NCBI GenBank assembly: GCA_946902875.1
Contig: OX336343.1
Span: 2,766,754-2,830,753 of the forward strand
DNA length: 64,000 bases
Direction of reading: 5' to 3'
Source of the DNA: Nematopogon swammerdamellus
Lineage: Eukaryota > Arthropoda > Insecta > Lepidoptera > Adelidae
The notes beneath the pieces were generated by a model, which saw nothing but the letters and a program-made list of their open reading frames with translations, was not told the DNA's origin and did not search any database. The position numbers and the translations under genes were made by a program. Of the stretch, positions 34,501-43,500 are shown piece after piece (the stretch's first letter is position 1; each line of letters opens with the position of its first letter).

Positions 34501-37500
34501 TGGTAGGATGACTGATAAGTAAAAATTTTAATAACAATTAAAAAAAACCCGGACCATTAAAAAGTAAAAAATAATTTCCAACTGAGTAAATTCCCCCGCA
34601 GCTCTGAATTTTTATATTTTATTTACTTCCACTCTCGTAATGTTCCCGTGTTCAATGGCCGATATATTATTTTAAAACATTTTATTTCAGCGAGCTCCCT
34701 GCAGTCAGTGCGAACGCCGCGCGTGTCGGGGAGGATCGTCAAAGTTTACTCACACCCACCGCAGGAAGGCTTTCGTTGCCCCGGCGAGGGCTTCCACGCC
34801 GACCCCACCAACTGCTTCATCTTCTACCGCTGTGTGGAGAGCGGCAGTGGAAAATTCACCATTTTTAGGGTAAGGAAATTATTAGGTGATGCATTTGTTA
34901 GGAATTTTGACCTACATCATCTGATAAAATCGTGATGTCAGCTGTAGCAGTACACTATAGCAAAATTAAATACTTGCACATAGTCTTGAAATGGAGCGCG
35001 CTGATTGGTCGACAGATAGGAACGTCGTCGACGACTCATCGGGCGCGCGCATACCGCTAGCACCTCTAGGTAGCTGAGATATCCAATAGTATTGGTACCG
35101 AATTACTTGGTATTGAATTACCCGCTTAGTATTGGACCAATACTAAGCGGGTAATTCATTTTGACATCTATTACGGAAGCTGAGCACAACACACACCGAC
35201 CGAGTAGCCGATGTTTTGCACCACTGAGCCTGCGAAGCTAATTAATATGATGAAGTACCGTGCCTTTGTATTTTTAAGTAAAATTTTAAGATAATAATAT
35301 GTTGTGTTATTGTCAGTATCACATCACGTTCTAAACCCAAAGAATGGTCCAATATTGTTTTGACGGGGAACCCTGTCCTGTCTTACTACTCCGGTACATG
35401 GGTGACTACTCCGGCAGGCCTCACGCACTCTATGTACTTGCGCGCGCTAACTACCTACCGCCCGGTGGACCGCCGCCGCACACTGTGTCGCGCAGTATGG
35501 GAAGCTTGGTCATAAGTAAAAAACGCGAAAGTGGTTCTACAACGTCGCAACCTAATTAGGAGTGGGGACTAGTAACCGCTCCACCCCCCTTCAGTCATTG
35601 GACGCGTTAGGATGCACTAGCATTTGTGTATTTGACAGTTGAACATTGCCTTCTCGGCGATGCGTACGTTTTAAAGAAAAGTTCATGATTTCGTTTGAGG
35701 TGTGTCGTTGTTCGTATTCCATCTTTTTTAATTCTGCAAAATGGAGAATAATCTGGAAGGTACGTACATCATTTTAAATATATTTTTGTTTAAATATAAG
35801 CATGTAATGTTTTATTAATATATTTTAAAAGGTAACCTTTAAAAATGTTGTATTTTCTGGATTATCTAAGCATTTAGTACGTGTTTCCAGCTTTTTCCAC
35901 GTAAAACATAAATAAGGCATAATTGGTACACTAATACAGGTGTCATATCACTAAAAAAAGTTTGCGCAAATTTGCGCATTTGAAAAAAAAAGTTAAAAAT
36001 GTGACTTATGTAACAGTGCGAGTTTTTTAAAATTATAATTACTATTAGGTCTTTCAATGTTAATAGTACGCTAAGAGGGGGTTCTGCATCATATAGGGAG
36101 TAAAACCTATATAATTGTTTTTGGACCTTGGGCTTTTTTTATGTAAAATATTTTTTTATGTATTTGAATGAAAAAATAGGTGGTTAATTTTTATAGCCTA
36201 ACCGATTCAGTGTCATAACAGTAACAAAAAAGTCTTCATTACCATTATGATGTAACACGTGTAAGTTGGTAAAAAAAACCAAATTCTTTCTATTCCATAC
36301 TAATAAAACAAAAATTGTGGTTTTTCACTATTTCTGAAAGAAAGAGATCTATGTGCTGGAAGACTTTTTTGTTCCTCGCATGAAACTGAAACGATTAAGA
36401 AGAAATTTTTTTTTAAATTTTCTAAATTAATTTTATTTTTTTTTAAAACCCAAATTATCACCAAGTTGACGTGGTGGTACGAAACTCTCGGTGCGTGAGT
36501 CCGACTCGCACTCTACCTGTTTTTGTTTTTTTTTCCAGATCCTGCAGAAGGTACGCGGAGGCAATTGATCGAAATATGTTTTAAGGATCCAGCAAAAAAT
36601 ATAGACACAAAGTTCAACCATTTGTTCCAGTATGTGATGAAGAAAACTCGATGTTCGGAGGAAGATAGCCAAAGCTTGAAAAATAACTTAATTAAATTTA
36701 AATATACTTTTAAATCGTATTATGTGAGAGTGCAACGAAAAAAAGACCGTTTGTTCAGTGATCCAAATTATGAAGAATGGCTGAAAGGTGAATACGATTA
36801 ATACTCTTCCAAGAAATAACTAGGTGTATTAAAAATAAATAAAAAGTACAAAAAAAAATTATGTTTTTTTTTGCTCACCTTACCTACATGAAAATTAACT
36901 ATATTGTATATATTAAATAATCATGAACAAAGAAGTTACAAAACATCATCATGGAGTTTTGACCAAGCTTCCCATACTGCGCGACACAGTGTGCGCCGCC
37001 GCCGCCGGCGATCTAATTCAGTGAAATTCGACAGCCGCGCGAACCATACCTACACGCTCGCCCACGCAACTGCGCGCAGCTGCAAAGCAATAATCACTTT
37101 ACACTCGGTCGTTTAGGTACATTTTCGCACGCAGCGATTGGCGACGTGAAATATTAGGCATGGAACTTTTTCTATGGAGTGATTTATCAAGTAATCTGTG
37201 ACTCCGGTATGAGCGGTACTTTGAGGCGGCGTGCGACATAAAATACCAACACCGAGTTTTTTATAGAAATTTACACGGTTGGCTACATCACTTACAACAT
37301 CCGTGATGTCAGCCCATAACACCGGGTGCACTAGGTGCCATGTCAATGGTTCCCTTCATTTCATGTCCTACCCCTACCACCTAGTAAGGTAAGAACGGAA
37401 GGGACCTACAGTTTTTCGTGAAATTCGAACCATGGTCAGCCTCCATCAATCGAACGGTCACACATCCAAGTTCTGACTGCGCCCAGGTGTGCTTATTTAA

Positions 37501-40500
37501 TCGCGAACGATAGAACAATTGATCGCACCACTGAGCTACCGAGGCTGACTAATAGTTGAGATAGTAATTAAGTACCGTGTGGGGCCGGTACTTAAAAAGA
37601 ATAGCCCCATTGCATCTCTCCCCGTGCATGTCGTAAAAGGCAACTAAGGGATGAGGACAAGATACCGTGCTAAAGGGCGACAGGGTCGCCACCTGTCACC
37701 TTGGCACGGTACTTCCACCGAGTCATGCAGCAGGTGGGTCTTCGTGCCTTACTTGCTGCTTGATCGATTGAATCTTGTTCGAATAGTTTGCGAAACGTGG
37801 TGGTCGGTTCGAGTTCTTGCAGCACAGCACCGATTACTCTGCTTACCCCGATTGTCGGGATTCAGCGTGTGTGATATGTATGTATGTAGTAATAGTTAAG
37901 AAGTAGTACTGTTTATAAAAGTTCACAATTACCTGTGTTTCAGTTCCAGTGCGGTCCCAACACAGTTTACGACCCAGAAACCGGTGTATGCAACTTCCCA
38001 ACGAGTACCAGACGAACCGAGTGCGGAGGAAACCATCGACTTCCGGCCCCTAGTACTGAAGGGAGTCGAGAGAACGAGATAGACTACAACGAACCAGACC
38101 TATCACCGCCTTCTCCCATCAGTACCAAGAAACCGAACCCTTCAGAAACTTTCACGAATAAATATCAACCGACGACAAGCGTTGCACCTTGGGTAACGCA
38201 ACAATGGTCTACCGCACGCCCAAAACCGGCGCCTAGTACTAAATCGCCATTCCAAGACAGTTCAACTAACTCCAATGATCAATGTACCAAGGACGGCTTC
38301 ATGGGCGACAGCAAAAGCTGCAGAAAGTTTTACAGATGTATATCAAATGGACGAAGAGGATTTATCCGGTATGAATTCTCATGCAGCGAATCAACAGTAT
38401 GGGATGACAACATTCAAGCTTGCAATCATGCTTGGGCGGCGAAGAGCCTTAGATGCGGTAGAGGAGAAATAGATGACAAAAATAAGAATATTGATACCAC
38501 CACAGGTAAATCTAATAGCAATCAATCGCAAGTACAAATTAACGTTGGATCAAATAGTTCACAGAATCAAACTCAAATTAATTACGGCGATCGAGTAAAA
38601 CAAAATCAATATCAATTCAACAATGGATCTCACAGCTCTCAAGCTCAAGTCAATAAAAATTCTGAATCGACGAGTCAAGCTCAGAAGCAAGTCAACTTTG
38701 GGGATCGCAATGTCCAGAGTCAAACTCAAATCACCCATAGCAAGCAAAACAGCCAAACTCAAACACAGTCGAGTTATAATACAAAAACCACTACTGCACC
38801 GTTGAACGGATATTATGGTTCTAACGATTCACCGCAAAACGACGAGTACGAAACATCGTCAACACACGTATCGACAAGCACTTCAAGTAGCACGGAGAGT
38901 AACAAAGACAACAGATGCACCACTAGTGGTTTCATGGGTGATTCAAAAGACTGTAAGAAATTTTATAGATGCGTGGACAACGGAAAAGGGGGCTTCATAA
39001 GATATGAATTTGCTTGCGGAGAGGGAACAGTGTGGGATGCTAATACAGAAGCTTGCAACCATGCATGGGCTGTCAAAGAATGCGGAGGAAATTCAAAAGA
39101 GGACGTAAATAAGGTGGAACAAACTACAAAGGCGCAAGCGACGGCGTCTCAAACCACAACAACTTCGAAAGCTACTACTGCTCTATCGACGACCGAAGGC
39201 GATGTCGATGATGATGACCAGGGCTATGCGAGGCCGACACAGAAACCGTCGACTGATAAAACGCAACAGCCTTCAGCCACTACAACGACTACGACCACTA
39301 CGGAAAAGATAAAACCGTCCGCCAGTAAGGACAACGAATGCACGTCCAGTGGTTTCATGGGCGATTCGAATGACTGCAAGAAATTTTACAGATGTGTGGA
39401 CAACGGTAGGGGAAGCTATACACGATACGAGTTTTCTTGTGGAGAAGGCACTGTTTGGGACGCTAACGCCGAAGCTTGTAACCATGCTTGGGCTGTGAAA
39501 GATTGCGGTGGATCCAAAGAAGATATACATAAAGTAGAACAAACCACAAAGGCTAGTACGACAACTACAAGTACTCCAAAACCTACGCAAGCTATACAAC
39601 AGTCGACCACCGAAGACATCGATGAAGGCGATCAAGGGTATGGCCAATCGACAACAGCTCAAAGTCAAAAACCTGCAACTACTACAACCGAGAAAACAAA
39701 ACCAACCAATAAAGACAACGAGTGCACGTCCAGCGGATTCATGGGAGATACCGACGACTGTAAGAAATTTTACAGATGCGTTGATAATGGCAGAGGCAGC
39801 TATACACGATACGAATTTGCTTGCGGAGAAGGAACTGTTTGGGATCCTAATGCTGAAGCTTGTAATCATGCCTGGGCGGTGAAAGAATGTGGCGGTAAAT
39901 CAAAGGAAGAGGTTAATAAAGTAGAGCAGACAACAAAGAGTGAAGCGACTACTACATCGACTACGGCTCAACATGCCACTGATGATCACCTTCAAGATGA
40001 AGACCCAGGCTATGGACAACAGCATGATCCACAGTACCAAGATTCAACTACTTCTACCACAGAAAAGAGTGACACTACCAACCAAGATAGCCAGTGCACA
40101 TCGAGCGGTTTCATAGGTGACAGCAAAGACTGCAAGAAGTTTTACAGATGTGTTGACAACGGCCAAGGGGGCTACATAAGATATGAATTTTCCTGCGGTG
40201 AGTGGACAGTTTGGGATCAAAGCAACGAAGCCTGCAACCATGCTTGGGCAGTGAAGGAATGTGGCGGGAGGCCGGCATCTGAAAACGACAAGGTTGACCA
40301 AACTACTCAGACTGCAACGTCTACTACGTCATCACCAGATACTGCAGCGACTGATGAAGATGACGACCAAGCATACGGACCTCCGAAACCATCATCTACA
40401 TCAACTCAGAAACCAGATAGCTCGAGTAAGGAGTGTTCAAAGGAAGGTTTCATAGGAGACAGTAAGGATTGCAAAACGTTTTATAGATGTGTTGATAATG

Positions 40501-43500
40501 GAAGAGGTGGATTCATAAAATATCAATTTACATGCGGTGAAGGAACAATTTGGGACTCCGACATAGATGCTTGCAATCATAAAAGTGCTGTCAAACGACC
40601 TTGTAGCGGTAGTGAAAGCCAATCTGCAAGTGAAACTACAGATAAACCTTCAACTACACAATCAGCTCAGATTTCAACACAACAGACACAAACGGAAGAA
40701 CCTGGGACAGAATCCACTACAAAACGTGAGACCAAACCGAGTAGTTCATGTAAAAGAGAAGGGTTTATAGGAGATGAAAACGACTGTAAGAAATTCTACA
40801 GATGTGTTGACAATGGTAAAGGAGGATACACAAAGTATGAATTCACTTGTGGAGATGGAACAGTTTGGGATCAGGATATAGAAGCTTGCAATCACGAGTC
40901 TATGGCTAAAAATTGCGGAGAGAGCACTAGTAGACCTAGTAGTTCAACAGAGAATGCAGTCGATAGTGGATATGGCCAAGAACCAGAACACGACGAAGAA
41001 GTCACTTCAACTTCTAAGCCAATTGATCAACCGGCGTCTTCTGAAACTACAACCGATTCCATTAAATCACCTCAGAGTGACGACAAATGTTCTGGCGAAG
41101 GATTTTATCCCCACTCTAAAGATTGTAAGAAGTTCTACAGATGCGTCGACAATGGTCGCGGCGGTTACACGAAGTACGACTTCGCTTGTGGAGAAGGAAC
41201 CGTATGGGATCAAGATGTGCAAGCCTGTAACCATCCAACGGGCGACACAAAATGTAAAATTGGTTCATCTCAAACGAATAAACCTGATCCGCAGGGCACT
41301 ACACAAAGCAGTCACGAAGAATCTACTATTAGCGGACAATATCAAACAACCTCCAAAGAAGACCAAACGACAGGTCAAACCACGAGGAAACCGAGTCAAT
41401 CTAGTGGTCAGTGTACATCTGAAGGTTTTTATGCAGACAAAAACGATTGCAAGAAATTTTACCGGTGCGTAGATAACGGAAAAGCTGGATACACGAAATA
41501 CGAATTCACTTGCGGCGACGGTACAGTCTGGGATCAGGAGATCCAAGGATGTAATTTCGAATCAAATGTCGAAAATTGCTATAAAAGTTCCGACAGTCCC
41601 ACGACGCAGCAATCTGAAACATCACAAAGTACGGAGCGGCAGACCACCGAACATGTGGGAGACCAAACAGCGGACAACGGACAAACGACATCGAGTAGAC
41701 CTTCGAGCGATTATGGCTCTGGAGGAAAATGTACTTCTGAAGGTTTTTACTCTAATAAAAAGAACTGCAAGAAGTTTTACAGATGTGTCGACAACGGTCG
41801 CGGGGGTTACACTAGATACGACTTTGAGTGCGGTGAAGGCACAGCTTGGGATCAAGACGCGCAAACTTGCAACTACGAAGGCTCTGTCGACTGTCAAAGT
41901 TCAAGCCCAAGCGGACAATCCAAGCCCGAATCGCCAACTCCCGATCAACAACAGGATGAACAACAAGATGATAGTTCAGATAAACCATCATCCGAAAGCA
42001 GCAGTCAAGAAAGCACCACAAGCAAACAGCAAACTTCGAGTGGAAAATGTGAGCAGGAAGGTTATTTTGGAAATCCAGACGATTGCAAAAAGTTTTACAG
42101 ATGCGTCGATAATGGTAAAGGTGGTTACACGAAATATGACTTCGATTGCGGAGAAGGAACGATATGGGACCAAGATGTGCAGACTTGTAACCATCCGGGA
42201 GATGTTCAGAATCCGTCATGCAGACAGGGCGGCGATGGATCACAGTCGTCGACAACATCATCCTCATCACAACAATCTACTTCGTCGACTACGGAATCGA
42301 GTTTATCGCAAACTGAGCAGTCATCCAGTTTATCTCAATCTGAATCTTCTTCGAAGCCGAGCTCACCTAACATTACTTGCCCCGAAGCCGGTTTCTACGC
42401 AAACCCAGACGACTGCAAAAAGTTTTACAGGTGTGTTGATTTTGAAGGCGAAGGAAAAAGCTACACTGTGTTCCACTTCGACTGCGGCGAGGGTACGGTT
42501 TGGGATTCGAACTTGGACACTTGCAATTACGAAGACTCAATTTATCCTCCGCGCGACTGCAGTAAGCAGTCGCAAAGCCAAGAAGTGGACTCCAGTGAAG
42601 GGTCAGAATCAACTACTTCGTCGTCTACTACCACAGAATCTTCTACTACAGAAAAAAGTACAACTCAGGAACCATCAACTACGGAATCTACAACTACAAC
42701 TGAGAAAACGACTACTCAGCAAGAGACGACGACCCAACAATCTACGACACAGGAATCAACAACAAAAGAAGAGACGACCACAGAGCAGCAAGCGATAACA
42801 CAGCAGTCCACGACTCAACAGAGTTCTACTACTGAATCGACAACGACCACGCAGCAATCGACTACGCAGCAGGAAACGACTACTCAATCGCAGACGACAA
42901 CAACAGAACAAGAATCGACTACAAAGCAAGAAACCACCACACAGCAGGAAACAACCACACAACAAGAAACCACTACACAGCAGCAAGAGTCTCAAACGAC
43001 CGAATCTACACAAACAGAGTCACAGACAGAAGGCACAACAGAGGAACAGACAACGGAGCAGCAAACAAATGAAGGTACGACAGAAGGTACAACCGAAAGT
43101 ACAACAGAGGAGCAAACAAATGAAGGTACGACAGAAGGTACAACCGAAGGTACAACAGAGGAGCAGACAGAGGGTCAATCTGAGAGCACTACAGAGGAAT
43201 CGTCGACAGATTCGACCACTGAGGAAGGCGGAACCACAGAATCCTCAACATCCGACAAGGAATGTCCGGAAACCGACGACGATCAATACCTCCTAGTGTG
43301 TCCCACAGGGTTCCGAAGGCATCCTAAGTACTGCAACCTGTTCTATCAATGTACCGAGGATAGTAATAACCACGATATAAAGGTGGCCATGTTCCACTGC
43401 CAGAACAATACGATTTACGACGAAAGCAAGACGCAGTGCGTTGAAGAGAGCGAGGCCGACAAAAAGTGTGACGGTGAGACAGCGGAGAGACGAAGATTCA

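Larger units (their letters stand above)
35416..37195 (-). repeat. Rep-T copy interrupted by the Transib-like element
   Basis: 35416-35478 and 36994-37195 are the two halves of a repeat of about 270 bp found uninterrupted on the opposite strand at 51640 and 58069. Shared segments include TACTTGCGCGCGCTAACTAC and CACGCAGCGATTGGCGACG. Confidence 0.75.

Noticed and set aside
39273..39869. Antisense frame of about 198 codons in mucin exon 3
   Set aside because: Mirror of the Thr/Ser-rich coding sequence; no start context, splice support or recognisable domain.
41566..42798. Long + strand frame (about 410 codons) overlapping mucin exon 3
   Set aside because: It is a shifted reading of the repetitive domain array, rich in Lys/Arg/Asn without domain logic. 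The other frame has 14 cysteine-patterned domains.
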